Shown: positions 18,322 to 26,625 of the stretch, one piece after another
How the letters are laid out: the number at the start of each line of letters is the position of its first letter
Position numbering within the stretch: the stretch's first letter is position 1
Assembly (NCBI RefSeq): GCF_042682785.1
Contig: NZ_JBHUIB010000003.1
Span: 434,001 to 498,000, forward strand
From: Thalassotalea_F euphylliae
GTDB taxonomy: Bacteria > Pseudomonadota > Gammaproteobacteria > Enterobacterales > Alteromonadaceae
Length of the DNA: 64,000 nt
Direction of reading: 5' to 3'
Program-made: the position numbers and the translations under genes
The notes under the pieces: generated by a model
The model's input: the letters and a program-made list of their open reading frames with translations, nothing else
What the model was told of the DNA's origin: nothing
The model's database searches: none

Positions 18322-19485
18322 ATGAGTTTAACGCACCAGTTTCATCAATCCATCGAGACAATTTCTCCGAGCCAATGGAATACGTGCTTTGGCACTCAGC
18401 ATCCATTTACAAGGTATGAGTTTCTCGCTGCGCTGGAGGTGTCAGGTTGTGTTTCAGGCGATACCGGCTGGCAGCCATTCCACTTAGTGATCAGTAATGC
18501 AGAAGATGAAGTTGTAGCGGCCATGCCTTGTTATGTAAAAGGGCACTCCTACGGCGAATATTTATTTGATTGGAGCTGGGCACAAGCCTATGAACAGCAT
18601 GGTATTGAGTATTACCCTAAGCTGCTGGGGGCAGTGCCTTTTACACCTGTTGGCGCGAATCGCATAGGTTTCGCAACAGATAGTAAAGCGATACAAGCTG
18701 AAATTTTGACTTATGTTACATCGCTCTTCGCTCGATATGCCGAGGCTAATCATCTTCAGACGATTCAATTGTTATTTTTAACCAAAGCGCAACAAAACCA
18801 AATGCGTGACCATGGATGGATAACGCGCAGAGACGTGCAATATCATTGGTTTAATCGAAACTATGCATCGTTTCAGGACTTTACTGCGACACTGACGGCA
18901 CGCAAGCGAAAGTCGTTACTGAAAGAGCGAAAAAAAGTTGAACAAAACGAAATTACGATCAAGCGTATTGCAGGTGAACAAGCGAGTGCTGAAGACTGGC
19001 ATCAATTCCACCAGTTCTATGTGTCCACCTACCAAAAGCGGTCCGGCCATTTTGGCTATTTGAACAAATCATTCTTTAGGGAAATAGGTAAGTCGATGCA
19101 TAGTCAGACGACGCTGGTATTCGCATATCACAATGACGTGTTGATAGCTGGGGCACTGTTTTTCCATGATAATGAACATTTGTATGGACGATACTGGGGA
19201 TGCTTAGCTGAGTTTGATTTTTTGCATTTCGAGCTTTGTTATTATCAAGGTATTGAGCTCTGTATTGAAAAAGGGTTGTCCAGTTTTAATGCTGGCGCTC
19301 AAGGGCAGCACAAAATAAAACGAGGCTTTGAACCTGTTTATGTATACGGGAGCTACCAAGTATTCCACCCAAGTTTTGTGGGGGCTATTGAACGTTTTAT
19401 TGAGCAGGAATATTTACTTACTGAGGAACATTTTATGGCAGCGCAATCAGCACTGCCATACAAAGTTATCGACGACGGCCAATAA
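18322..19485 (+). CDS. FemAB-like / GNAT-fold acyltransferase (COG3146 type)
   Basis: The 387-residue protein resembles the FemAB-like family formerly DUF482: an N-terminal HPFTRYEFLAALEVSG block, a middle TARKRKSLLKERKKV segment, and C-terminal HLYGRYWGC, FELCYYQGIELCIEKGL and GAQGQHKIKRGFEP, all typical. It is presumed to transfer an acyl or aminoacyl group, but no substrate is known. Its 3' end overlaps the last 20 bp of the convergent DMT transporter gene. Confidence 0.85.
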   Translation: MSLTHQFHQSIETISPSQWNTCFGTQHPFTRYEFLAALEVSGCVSGDTGWQPFHLVISNAEDEVVAAMPCYVKGHSYGEYLFDWSWAQAYEQHGIEYYPKLLGAVPFTPVGANRIGFATDSKAIQAEILTYVTSLFARYAEANHLQTIQLLFLTKAQQNQMRDHGWITRRDVQYHWFNRNYASFQDFTATLTARKRKSLLKERKKVEQNEITIKRIAGEQASAEDWHQFHQFYVSTYQKRSGHFGYLNKSFFREIGKSMHSQTTLVFAYHNDVLIAGALFFHDNEHLYGRYWGCLAEFDFLHFELCYYQGIELCIEKGLSSFNAGAQGQHKIKRGFEPVYVYGSYQVFHPSFVGAIERFIEQEYLLTEEHFMAAQSALPYKVIDDGQ

Positions 19486-20335
19486 ACCCGGTTGTCAGTC
19501 CAACCCCTGTTAGAATGGAGCCACAACCAGCGATAATAGTTAGTGTTATGGCTTCGTCCAAGAAAATACTGCCCCACATTAAACCAAATACAGGAATTAA
19601 ATAAGTCACAGATATCGCTTTTGTCGGCCCAACATCGGCTATCAAGCGAAAGAAGATAATGTAGGCCAGACCTGTACACAGCACCCCTAAAACGACAACA
19701 ACCAGCCACGCCATACCCGAAGGCATTGTATTGGGTAAGAAGAAAAGCCCGAGCGGAAGCAGCATCGCTGCAGAACTAATTTGACTGCCTGCGGCAAGTG
19801 CCAGAGGCTTAATGTCACTCATGTATTGCTTGGTATAATTTGCAGCAATAGCATAACAAAACGTTGCAGCTAGACATGCTAAAGCTGGCAAAAATGTACT
19901 TTGCGCATCGGCTGCAAGCCTATCTGACATGAGTACATAAACACCGATAAAACCGAGTGCTAGGCCAATCATCGCCAAAGGCGTAATCTTGTCTTTTAAC
20001 CAAAAGAAAGCGACGATAGCGCCAAATATAGGGGTTGTCGCATTTAGTACAGACGTGACCCCTGCTGATAAACTTAATACCGCATACGCAAACAAGGCGA
20101 AGGGGATTGCTGTGTTGAATGCTCCCATAATAAACACCTGATGCCAGCGACCATGCAGTTGTGAATGTTGTTTTTTGAGTACCATAAATGGCGTGAGAAA
20201 TAGCGCAGCAGTGAGTGTTCTAAGTGCCATAAATAGCAAAGGCCCAAACTCTGGGCTACCTATGCGCATGAAAAGAAAACTCGCGCCCCATATGGCTGCC
20301 AAAAGCATTAGTTCGGCAAATGATTTAGATGACAT
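19466..20335 (-). CDS. EamA/DMT-family transporter
   Basis: The 289-residue protein has ten hydrophobic segments and two EamA repeats (AAIWGASFLFMRIGSPEFGP at the start of the first, and LGVLCTGLAYIIFFRLIADVG in the second). It is a likely exporter of a metabolite or amino acid of unknown identity. The 3' end overlaps the FemAB-like gene tail to tail by 20 bp. It lies 45 bp downstream of trmO on the same strand, so it could be the last gene of that operon. Confidence 0.87.
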   Translation of the reverse strand: MSSKSFAELMLLAAIWGASFLFMRIGSPEFGPLLFMALRTLTAALFLTPFMVLKKQHSQLHGRWHQVFIMGAFNTAIPFALFAYAVLSLSAGVTSVLNATTPIFGAIVAFFWLKDKITPLAMIGLALGFIGVYVLMSDRLAADAQSTFLPALACLAATFCYAIAANYTKQYMSDIKPLALAAGSQISSAAMLLPLGLFFLPNTMPSGMAWLVVVVLGVLCTGLAYIIFFRLIADVGPTKAISVTYLIPVFGLMWGSIFLDEAITLTIIAGCGSILTGVGLTTGFIGRRR

Positions 20336-20380
20336 GCAAGAATTTCCTTATTGGTCTAGCACATTGGAAAATGAAACCGC

Positions 20381-21079
20381 TTATTCAATAGCAAGTACTT
20401 TGACTCTTGTGAGTGACATAAACGCGAAAGTAACATTCACGTCAAACAAGCGCATGCCGTACGTTTTTTCATCTGGTTTTCCTTGTCGGTAAGCAGGTCG
20501 CGGGTCTTGAGTAAGTACCTGCTGTATCATCTCAAAAAGTGGCTCGGCGTGGGCTTTTGCTCGCAGTTCTGCTTTCTCTTCAAACAAAACTGTCAACGCA
20601 TTTTTGGGCGCCTCATCAGCAAATCCTGAATCTGCATGACTAATGGAGTCTGAATAGCCAATGTATGGCTTTATGTCCACCACAGGAGTTTGGTCAAGCA
20701 AATCTAGTCCTGAGATGTGCAGCCTTGCCCCTTGAGTGGTCAATTCAATATTTTCGAGTGCTACAACTGACATACCAATACCGTTAGGCCGGAATGTTGA
20801 ACGCGTTGCAAGCACCCCTATTTTTTTGTTTCCGCCTAACCTTGGTGGTTTTACTTTCGTTTTCCAACCATGTGGCAAGGTTTGATGAAACATGAACAGT
20901 ACCCAAATATGGCTGAACCCTTCAAGGCCTTGCACCATATCCTGGCCATCTTGACCACAATTGATGTCGATAAATCCTTTGGCGGCTGTGACCAAGCCAG
21001 GTTGACGGGGAATGGCAAATTTCTCTTTGTATGGAGAATGAACGATGCCAAGCGTAGAGACAGTAAATTTACTCTGCAT
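20381..21079 (-). CDS. trmO: tRNA (t6A37) N6-methyltransferase TrmO
   Basis: The 232-residue protein has the E. coli TrmO (YaeB/TsaA) length and motifs: GIVHSPYKEKFAIPRQPGL, SHIWVLFMFH, TRSTFRPNGIGMSVV and a C-terminal DPRPAY. It methylates N6 of threonylcarbamoyladenosine at position 37 of tRNA-Thr using S-adenosylmethionine, fine-tuning decoding of ACY codons. It follows rcsF by 3 bp, the same order as in E. coli (rcsF-trmO), which supports both assignments. Confidence 0.94.
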   Translation of the reverse strand: MQSKFTVSTLGIVHSPYKEKFAIPRQPGLVTAAKGFIDINCGQDGQDMVQGLEGFSHIWVLFMFHQTLPHGWKTKVKPPRLGGNKKIGVLATRSTFRPNGIGMSVVALENIELTTQGARLHISGLDLLDQTPVVDIKPYIGYSDSISHADSGFADEAPKNALTVLFEEKAELRAKAHAEPLFEMIQQVLTQDPRPAYRQGKPDEKTYGMRLFDVNVTFAFMSLTRVKVLAIE

Positions 21080-21082
21080 CAG

Positions 21083-21487
21083 TTATTTTTCTTGACCAGT
21101 TTGCTCAACTTGATAAGCCTTGCCATAGCAAATTACACTGGCGTGGCAATGTTTAGTTTTATCTTCAATTTCTGCGCAACCACTAAAAACAATAGCATTT
21201 GCCCCCAATTGATACGCTGCTCTTCGCGCTTCTGTCCTTGCTTCGATCGGGTCTGGAGCAGCAAGGTGGGCTTTTGCTTGGCAATTCTCGCCTTCAACTG
21301 CACCAATGAACTGATATTTGCCTATAAAGTTTTGTTCAGACTCATAAATAGCGACACGAGAAGGTGAAAAATAGTGCTCAAAATTTTCACGATCTAAATT
21401 GGTATTTACGGTACTTATTTTGGCGCAGCCAACAATTGCACCTGTTATAAATAGTGCTGATAAAATGCTAATATTTTTAGTTGTCAT
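21083..21487 (-). CDS. rcsF: RcsF-like outer-membrane lipoprotein
   Basis: The 134-residue protein (the E. coli RcsF length) has a lipoprotein signal (ITGAIVGC) and the four conserved Cys of RcsF in GENCQAK, FSGC, KHCHAS and VICYG, plus the LGANAIV core. In enterics RcsF senses envelope damage and passes the signal through IgaA to the Rcs phosphorelay. Whether this organism has that relay cannot be told here. It is directly upstream of trmO and 7 bp downstream of the symporter fusion gene, so the three genes are probably one transcript. Confidence 0.85.
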   Translation of the reverse strand: MTTKNISILSALFITGAIVGCAKISTVNTNLDRENFEHYFSPSRVAIYESEQNFIGKYQFIGAVEGENCQAKAHLAAPDPIEARTEARRAAYQLGANAIVFSGCAEIEDKTKHCHASVICYGKAYQVEQTGQEK

Positions 21488-21494
21488 ATGGGAA

Positions 21495-23630
21495 TTATTC
21501 TATATTTACTCTGATCGCCGACTCTGGTGACTGGCCTTCAATCCAATAGCGGAAAAGCTCATCTAGTCTACCACTTTGCTTTTTCATATCGATCCAATTT
21601 CGCATAAATAGTTCAAATGCAAGGTCATTTTTATTAATTGGAAAAGCCATATAAATTGGTTTTAAAGCGGGTTTAGGTACCACTACCGTATATTCTGGAT
21701 ACAACAATGACCAGCCAGAAAGCGCTGCGGCACCAAATAGCATGGCGTCGATGTGTTGGTAGTTTTCCCTAAAAAATAAGCGTGGTGTCGATATCTCCCA
21801 AGCTTTACCGTTTACAAAGACGCGTTCGACCTCATCTCGATAGAACAAGGTTTCGGGAATACCTATGATTAAATCTTCACGCGCGACGACTTTTTGCCAA
21901 TCGGTGAACTCTGCGCGCCTTCTGTGCTTTACTAAGAAGGCAATTGACTGTTCACTGTATGGCACGGTCATCGAGAAGCGTTTCATATTGTCAGGGATAA
22001 CAGGTATGCCAGAAGTCATGTCCAAATAACCGGAAGACAGAAGGGGCTCTGCCTGTTCATGAAGGATTTTGACGAACTCAATATCAACTTCTAAATCGCC
22101 TGCCAGCATATTGATGATCTCAATATCTAAACCAACAAGGTTACCTTCTTTGTTTTGGAAGGAGTAAGGTAAATCATCAATGAAATACCCAACACGCAAA
22201 AAGCCCCTACGCTTAATTCGTGTTAGCACGTCGGTAAAGGGTTGTTGGGTTTGGCCATTCGCATTCGGCTTCTCTAATTTGGTGGCATTAACTCGTTCGT
22301 ATAGTAAATCTCTATCGATGAATTTTTCATACCCCTTGTACTGTAAGCTAAGCTTGTTAAAGCCATGTTGTACGCCGAAAAATACCGACGCAAAAACAAT
22401 AGGAAGCACAAGTAAATTGCGAATAACGTAATTGGTTTTAAAGACGATTCGGCCACTAATATGCGAAACCACCAATAATACGAAGCAACTAGCGAAACTC
22501 ACAGATAACAACGAGCTTAATCGGCCGACAACAAGGTTTTCTGCAACTAAGAACAAATCAAACATGTTGCTGGCGACATTGAATAAGTCTAATAGTGCAG
22601 GTACAGCAATAGTTGTCGTGCCGAACAGCTGAGGAATTCCTACGAAAATCAGTTTGAAGTACTCATTATTTCCAATGTATGCACCTGAAAACCAAGCAGC
22701 GAATAAGGTAAATACCAAGCCTAATAACTTACCACCAACCGGTAAACTAAAGGTGATAGGCACTAAAATATTGGCGACTTTGTCTGAGTCTTTATCTATA
22801 TGAATACGCTCGGCAATTAAGGCTTTTGTCTTTTCTATAATGATAGGGATTACGGCGAAAAAGCTACCTGTCGCAAAGGCCGTTATCATAGCTTCTCGAC
22901 ATACCTTAATGACTGAGCGATAACGAAATGGTGTGATAGTTGCCACAATCGTGGGAAACACCACAAAAGCAAGCAAAATGGTGAGTACAGCAGAGGCTAC
23001 AATATATACACTCAACGCTTCAAGTTGACTCATATCAAGCGTTGCAAGTGCACGATAGCCTATACAAAATACACCAATAGGTGCTAGTTTCATGACGATG
23101 CCGCTAATATTACCAATAGCGGATTGTAAGTTTGTTAGTACCGCAAGCGTGTGACGCTTACCTCGAACGGTCATTAACCCAACACCAACAAAAACGCTAA
23201 ACACGACAACGGAAGGAATCACTGCATTAGCAAATGCATTGAATGGATTTGCGGGAATAAAAAGCTTTACTAAGTCAAATTCAGCTTCTGTTTTAATGGT
23301 ACTTGCACTATAGAAAGACGCGTTTTTCCAATCAGGGAATGAGATTGGCGTCATCAAAATAAAGGTAACCGAAACAAGGGTCAAAATAAGGACAAGAATT
23401 ATACTGGCTTTGACGGTCGACTTTGCCTTGCCGGGTGTGAGTGAACCGATACCGGTTATCAATGACAAACAAATATAGGGTAAAGCTGTCATTTGTAGAA
23501 GCATGACGAACCCATCTGCGACGCTATTAATTGCTTGATAGGGTTGTGCAACATAATGACCTGCTGCCAGTCCAAGCAACATGCCAATAAGGATTTTTAC
23601 CGATAAAGGGATTTTATTGAGCAAAAGCAC
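21495..23630 (-). CDS. Fusion of SDF-type symporter and periplasmic solute-binding domain
   Basis: The 711-residue protein is a two-part fusion. Residues 1-420 form a sodium/dicarboxylate symporter (SDF/GltP) fold with about eight to nine membrane segments. Residues about 468-705 form a family-3 solute-binding domain (LRVGYFIDDLPYSFQNKEG, LVGLDIEIINMLAGDL). The canonical NMDGT motif of helix 7 is replaced by PVGGKLLGL (297-305), the helix-8 D-R-N-GD pattern is not recognisable, and the HP1 Ser-rich tip is replaced by FATGSF. The sodium-coupling site therefore looks altered. It may be a transporter with a tethered binding protein, or a membrane sensor built on a transporter scaffold; this is inference. 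First gene of the rcsF-trmO operon. Confidence 0.85.
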   Translation of the reverse strand: MLLLNKIPLSVKILIGMLLGLAAGHYVAQPYQAINSVADGFVMLLQMTALPYICLSLITGIGSLTPGKAKSTVKASIILVLILTLVSVTFILMTPISFPDWKNASFYSASTIKTEAEFDLVKLFIPANPFNAFANAVIPSVVVFSVFVGVGLMTVRGKRHTLAVLTNLQSAIGNISGIVMKLAPIGVFCIGYRALATLDMSQLEALSVYIVASAVLTILLAFVVFPTIVATITPFRYRSVIKVCREAMITAFATGSFFAVIPIIIEKTKALIAERIHIDKDSDKVANILVPITFSLPVGGKLLGLVFTLFAAWFSGAYIGNNEYFKLIFVGIPQLFGTTTIAVPALLDLFNVASNMFDLFLVAENLVVGRLSSLLSVSFASCFVLLVVSHISGRIVFKTNYVIRNLLVLPIVFASVFFGVQHGFNKLSLQYKGYEKFIDRDLLYERVNATKLEKPNANGQTQQPFTDVLTRIKRRGFLRVGYFIDDLPYSFQNKEGNLVGLDIEIINMLAGDLEVDIEFVKILHEQAEPLLSSGYLDMTSGIPVIPDNMKRFSMTVPYSEQSIAFLVKHRRRAEFTDWQKVVAREDLIIGIPETLFYRDEVERVFVNGKAWEISTPRLFFRENYQHIDAMLFGAAALSGWSLLYPEYTVVVPKPALKPIYMAFPINKNDLAFELFMRNWIDMKKQSGRLDELFRYWIEGQSPESAIRVNIE

Positions 23631-23799
23631 ACCTTTTTTATTGTCCGAGTGGGTCAGCTAACTCGCTTATTCTACTACATTTTTTATTATAGCCACTAAT
23701 GTCGTATTGGTTTGTAATTATGCGTAAATGAGAGCTGGGCTATACAAACGCTACCCCAACCGTATAATGCTGCCACTATTTAAAATATCAGGAAGTATA

Positions 23800-23961
23800 A
23801 TGAAAAAAGTTTTAATCGCTTTTATGGCTGTATTCACACTTGCAGCATGTGCCCCGGAAGTTGGTAGTGAAAAATGGTGTGCAGCGATGAAAGAGAAACC
23901 TAAAGGCGACTGGACTGCAAACGAAGCGTCAGACTACGCTAAGCATTGCGTATTTAACTAA
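23800..23961 (+). CDS. DUF3012 small lipoprotein
   Basis: The ATG at 23800 has an AGGAAG site and gives a 53-residue lipoprotein (MKKVLIAFMAVFTLAAC, lipobox LAAC). Longer in-frame upstream starts would bury the signal sequence. The mature part, with EVGSEKWCAAMKEKPKGDW and DYAKHC, is the DUF3012 signature: two Cys in a short conserved peptide, function unknown. It is followed at once by a terminator. Confidence 0.88.
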   Translation: MKKVLIAFMAVFTLAACAPEVGSEKWCAAMKEKPKGDWTANEASDYAKHCVFN

Positions 23962-23962
23962 T

Positions 23963-23988
23963 AAAAAGGCCTCGTTTGAGGCCTTTTT
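23963..23988. terminator. Bidirectional rho-independent terminator
   Basis: GGCCTC/GAGGCC has a 4-nt loop, with five A before and five T after. It sits between the convergent DUF3012 and LysE-type genes. Confidence 0.88.
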
Positions 23989-24005
23989 ATTAGTCAGAAA
24001 ACGGA

Positions 24006-24638
24006 TTACTTACTTGCAGCTAGCCGAGCGGCTAAACCAATAAAAATGATACCGAGTAACCCGTCAATATGACGTCCTAGTTTAAGCTTGCTTCCCATTA
24101 TCTGTCCAAAGGAACTAAAAGCAACGGCGAAGCCAATGTTTATTAGCATCACAAAAGTACTTAGGATTAACCCTAGCGCTATTGTTTGCAGTGAGAGATT
24201 GCCAACGTTTGATGTAAACTGTGGTAAGAACAGGCTAAAAAACAGCAATGCTTTAGGGTTTAACAAATTATTAAAGAAGCCGCGTGATATCAATTTTACG
24301 TAGCCAACATTGTCCATTTGCTTTTCAGGCTTAATCTCATTGTTGTTGTCAAACCAGTTTCTTAGCATTTTTATGCCTAAATAACTCAAATACAATGCAC
24401 CCGCTATTTTTATCGCATAAGCAAATACGGGGGCGGTTTGCATGAGCTGACCCAAACCCAACGCGACAAGAATGGTTTGCAGAACACCTGCACCGAAAAC
24501 GCCAATAGCAATCATTAAACCCGCTCTCACGCCTTTAGTTGCAGAATAAGTTGAAATAAGAACAAGGTCAGGTCCAGGGGAAATGGCTAAAAAGATAATA
24601 GCCGTAAAAAACACGGGTAATATGGACGTGTCTATCAT
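24006..24638 (-). CDS. LysE/RhtB-family amino-acid exporter
   Basis: The 210-residue protein has about six hydrophobic segments and the family signature SPGPDLVLISTYSATKGVRAG near residue 21, plus GFFNNLLNPKALLFFSLFLPQF. These proteins export amino acids such as homoserine, threonine or lysine and related compounds. Substrate not determinable. Transcribed alone, with a terminator after it. Confidence 0.9.
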   Translation of the reverse strand: MIDTSILPVFFTAIIFLAISPGPDLVLISTYSATKGVRAGLMIAIGVFGAGVLQTILVALGLGQLMQTAPVFAYAIKIAGALYLSYLGIKMLRNWFDNNNEIKPEKQMDNVGYVKLISRGFFNNLLNPKALLFFSLFLPQFTSNVGNLSLQTIALGLILSTFVMLINIGFAVAFSSFGQIMGSKLKLGRHIDGLLGIIFIGLAARLAASK

Positions 24639-24751
24639 AGAAATCCTTTCAGTATGAGACTTTTAGGCGCTTAATTACGCATCTAACATTTTACCAAGAT
24701 TAAGCGTGTGCGCACTTTATTTGAAAGCTATTTTAGAGCGTTGTGTTAAGA

Positions 24752-24776
24752 AAGGCACCATACATTTGAGTGCCTT
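24752..24776 (-). terminator. Probable terminator after DUF1737 gene
   Basis: AAGGCAC and GTGCCTT pair across an 11-nt loop; on the minus strand the hairpin runs into TTCTTAA. It lies 14 bp beyond the DUF1737 stop. The T-run is weak. Confidence 0.5.
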
Positions 24777-24790
24777 CGCTAATACGTCGT

Positions 24791-24991
24791 TTAGTATGCA
24801 GTTAAATCAATATCTTGATGAAATGTCTGCCCAGGAACTTCTTTAATTAAGGCTTGCCCTGCGATAGTGGTTTCACCGTTGTATGTTAGGGTGGGGTTGC
24901 CCTGTAGCGTCCAACCTTGATTGAGCAACGTCGAAATTCGCATACAAAACGTTGCATCATCGGGGCCAGTGATAAATCGATAGAGTTGCAT
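24791..24991 (-). CDS. DUF1737 small protein
   Basis: The 66-residue protein matches the short DUF1737 family: an N-terminal YRFITGPDDATFCMRI segment and the central LLNQGWTLQGNPTLTYNG. No function is known. It lies between two LysE-type genes on the same strand, 41 bp after the second. Confidence 0.8.
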   Translation of the reverse strand: MQLYRFITGPDDATFCMRISTLLNQGWTLQGNPTLTYNGETTIAGQALIKEVPGQTFHQDIDLTAY

Positions 24992-25032
24992 TCAAATAAT
25001 CCTTTTCTTAGCAGTAAACGAATCGATGGGCA

Positions 25033-25623
25033 CTATTGCACCAGCAGTATTACCCCCAGTACACACAACGAAATACCCATAACTTTATTGAATAACCTGA
25101 CATGTTTCGGTGTGCTAATCCATATTTTTATGCGCTTACCAAGTAATGCCCAGCTAGCAATGCCAACGAAACAGATAACGAAGTAAATCGAGAGAAATTG
25201 AGCAAGCCTAATGTGAGATGTATAAACGCTAAATGCTGAGCAACCGGCAAGGCAGGCTACCCATGCTTTTGGATTAAGCCATTGCATTAGCCAGCCTTGC
25301 AAAAAGGTCGGCTTATTGTGCTGACTTGTCGTGTCATCTAGAGCAGCAGTCTCAGAGTAGACCTTAAAGCCTATGTAGAAAATATAAGCGCATCCTATAT
25401 ATTTCAGTGAATCAACAATTACAGGAAAGCTTTCATTGGTTGCGCCTATACCTAACCCGATGAGAAGCAACAGACTGATAAAGCCTAATGTGGCACCTGT
25501 AACAAACTTTAGTGAAGGCATAAAACCATGGTTAAGGCCGCTCGCTAGCGCTAAGAAGTTTACTGGGCCGGGACTTACCGACATTGAAACAGAAAAAACA
25601 GCCATTGAAATTAATATCGACAT
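25033..25623 (-). CDS. LysE/RhtB-family exporter
   Basis: The 196-residue protein has six hydrophobic segments and the signature SVSPGPVNFLALASGLNHG near residue 15, and QGWLMQWLNPKAWVACLAGC. The NFLALA variant resembles the cysteine/O-acetylserine exporter EamB (YfiK) subgroup, but that placement is tentative. It is divergent from a LysR regulator at 25731 that likely controls it. Confidence 0.88.
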   Translation of the reverse strand: MSILISMAVFSVSMSVSPGPVNFLALASGLNHGFMPSLKFVTGATLGFISLLLLIGLGIGATNESFPVIVDSLKYIGCAYIFYIGFKVYSETAALDDTTSQHNKPTFLQGWLMQWLNPKAWVACLAGCSAFSVYTSHIRLAQFLSIYFVICFVGIASWALLGKRIKIWISTPKHVRLFNKVMGISLCVLGVILLVQ

Positions 25624-25706
25624 ATCAACATTTCCTTAATTGAGTAGGTGTGGATATTGTTGAAGATTGTTGTTTGTATGAATAGATGCTTTAATTTGAT
25701 TTCATA

Positions 25707-25732
25707 ATTCCAAAAAATGGAACAATTGGAAT
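25707..25732. promoter_or_regulatory. Candidate LysR operator
   Basis: ATTCCAA and TTGGAAT form a perfect 7-bp inverted repeat with a 12-bp spacer, and a nested TTCC-N7-GGAA lies inside it. The element overlaps the LysR start codon, between the divergent LysR and LysE-type genes, as expected for an autoregulatory LysR site. Confidence 0.45.
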
Positions 25733-26603
25733 GATTAACGAATTAAAAGCTATGGCTATTTTTGCCGAAGTGGTCAAGCAAGGCTCATTTCGAAAAGCGG
25801 CAAACGTTGTTGGTTTGTCACCGTCCGTGGTGAGTTATCATGTTGCACAGCTTGAGGCCAAAGTCGGCAGTGCATTGTTGTACCGCTCAACGAGAAGCTT
25901 AACGCTGAGCCATGATGGAGAGTCTTTCTATCAGCAAGTGTTAAAGATGCTTGATGCTGCCAATGGTGCCATAAGTATGCTGTCACATAATCAGGATGAG
26001 CCGACAGGCAAATTAAAGATTTCTTTACCGACGGCACTGAGTCGTTCTGACACCAATAAACGTATTGCCGATTTCGCATTAACTTACCCTAAAATAGAGC
26101 TCGACATAGAATACTCTGATACACGAAAAAACATTATTGATGAGGGCGTAGACCTCACCATCCGGGCAGGTGAGCTGGCGGATAGCGAGCTCAAGTCGAC
26201 GAAAATCGGCGCTATCGAACGTGTGTTGGTTTGCTCACCTAAGTTTTACAAAAAACAGGCGGTGCCCGAACACCCTGAAGACTTGATTACATGGCCATGG
26301 CTCAAGCTTGCTCAGCTACCCAATAAAAGGACATTCTTGTTTGATGGTATGCCGTTAAGTATTTCTTTTGACAGCACCGTTACGGTTAATAGTGTCGAAG
26401 CTATTTATCAATTTTGCCTTAGCGGCCTTGGTTTAGCTGTGCTCAGTAAATCACAAGTTGCAAGTAATTTAGCGGATAAAACGCTGCTTCATGTTATTCC
26501 TGACTGGGAAGTAGAAGCATTACCTTTATCTGCCATTTGGACTAAGAATACGGCGGATAATAGTAATACAAAACTGTTGCTGTCTTTCTTAAAAGACGGC
26601 TGA
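25731..26603 (+). CDS. LysR-family transcriptional regulator
   Basis: The 290-residue protein has a winged helix-turn-helix at about 1-60 (GSFRKAANVVGLSPSVVSYHVAQLE) and a substrate-binding effector domain resembling the CrgA-type subgroup (LKISLPTALSRSD; DEGVDLTIRAGELADSELKS). It is divergent from the LysE-type exporter gene and probably senses the exported compound. The 3' end meets the hydrolase gene tail to tail. Confidence 0.9.
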   Translation: MINELKAMAIFAEVVKQGSFRKAANVVGLSPSVVSYHVAQLEAKVGSALLYRSTRSLTLSHDGESFYQQVLKMLDAANGAISMLSHNQDEPTGKLKISLPTALSRSDTNKRIADFALTYPKIELDIEYSDTRKNIIDEGVDLTIRAGELADSELKSTKIGAIERVLVCSPKFYKKQAVPEHPEDLITWPWLKLAQLPNKRTFLFDGMPLSISFDSTVTVNSVEAIYQFCLSGLGLAVLSKSQVASNLADKTLLHVIPDWEVEALPLSAIWTKNTADNSNTKLLLSFLKDG

Positions 26604-26625
26604 GCGTTTAGCCCAAGCCGTTTTT
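26596..26625 (+). terminator. Terminator overlapping two gene ends
   Basis: ACGGCT pairs with AGCCGT across 14 nt and is followed by five T. The hairpin covers the stop codon of the LysR gene and the last codons of the convergent hydrolase gene. Confidence 0.6.

Noticed and set aside
20870..21367. 165-codon open frame antisense to rcsF and trmO
   Set aside because: It spans two conserved genes in the opposite direction and has no family motif.
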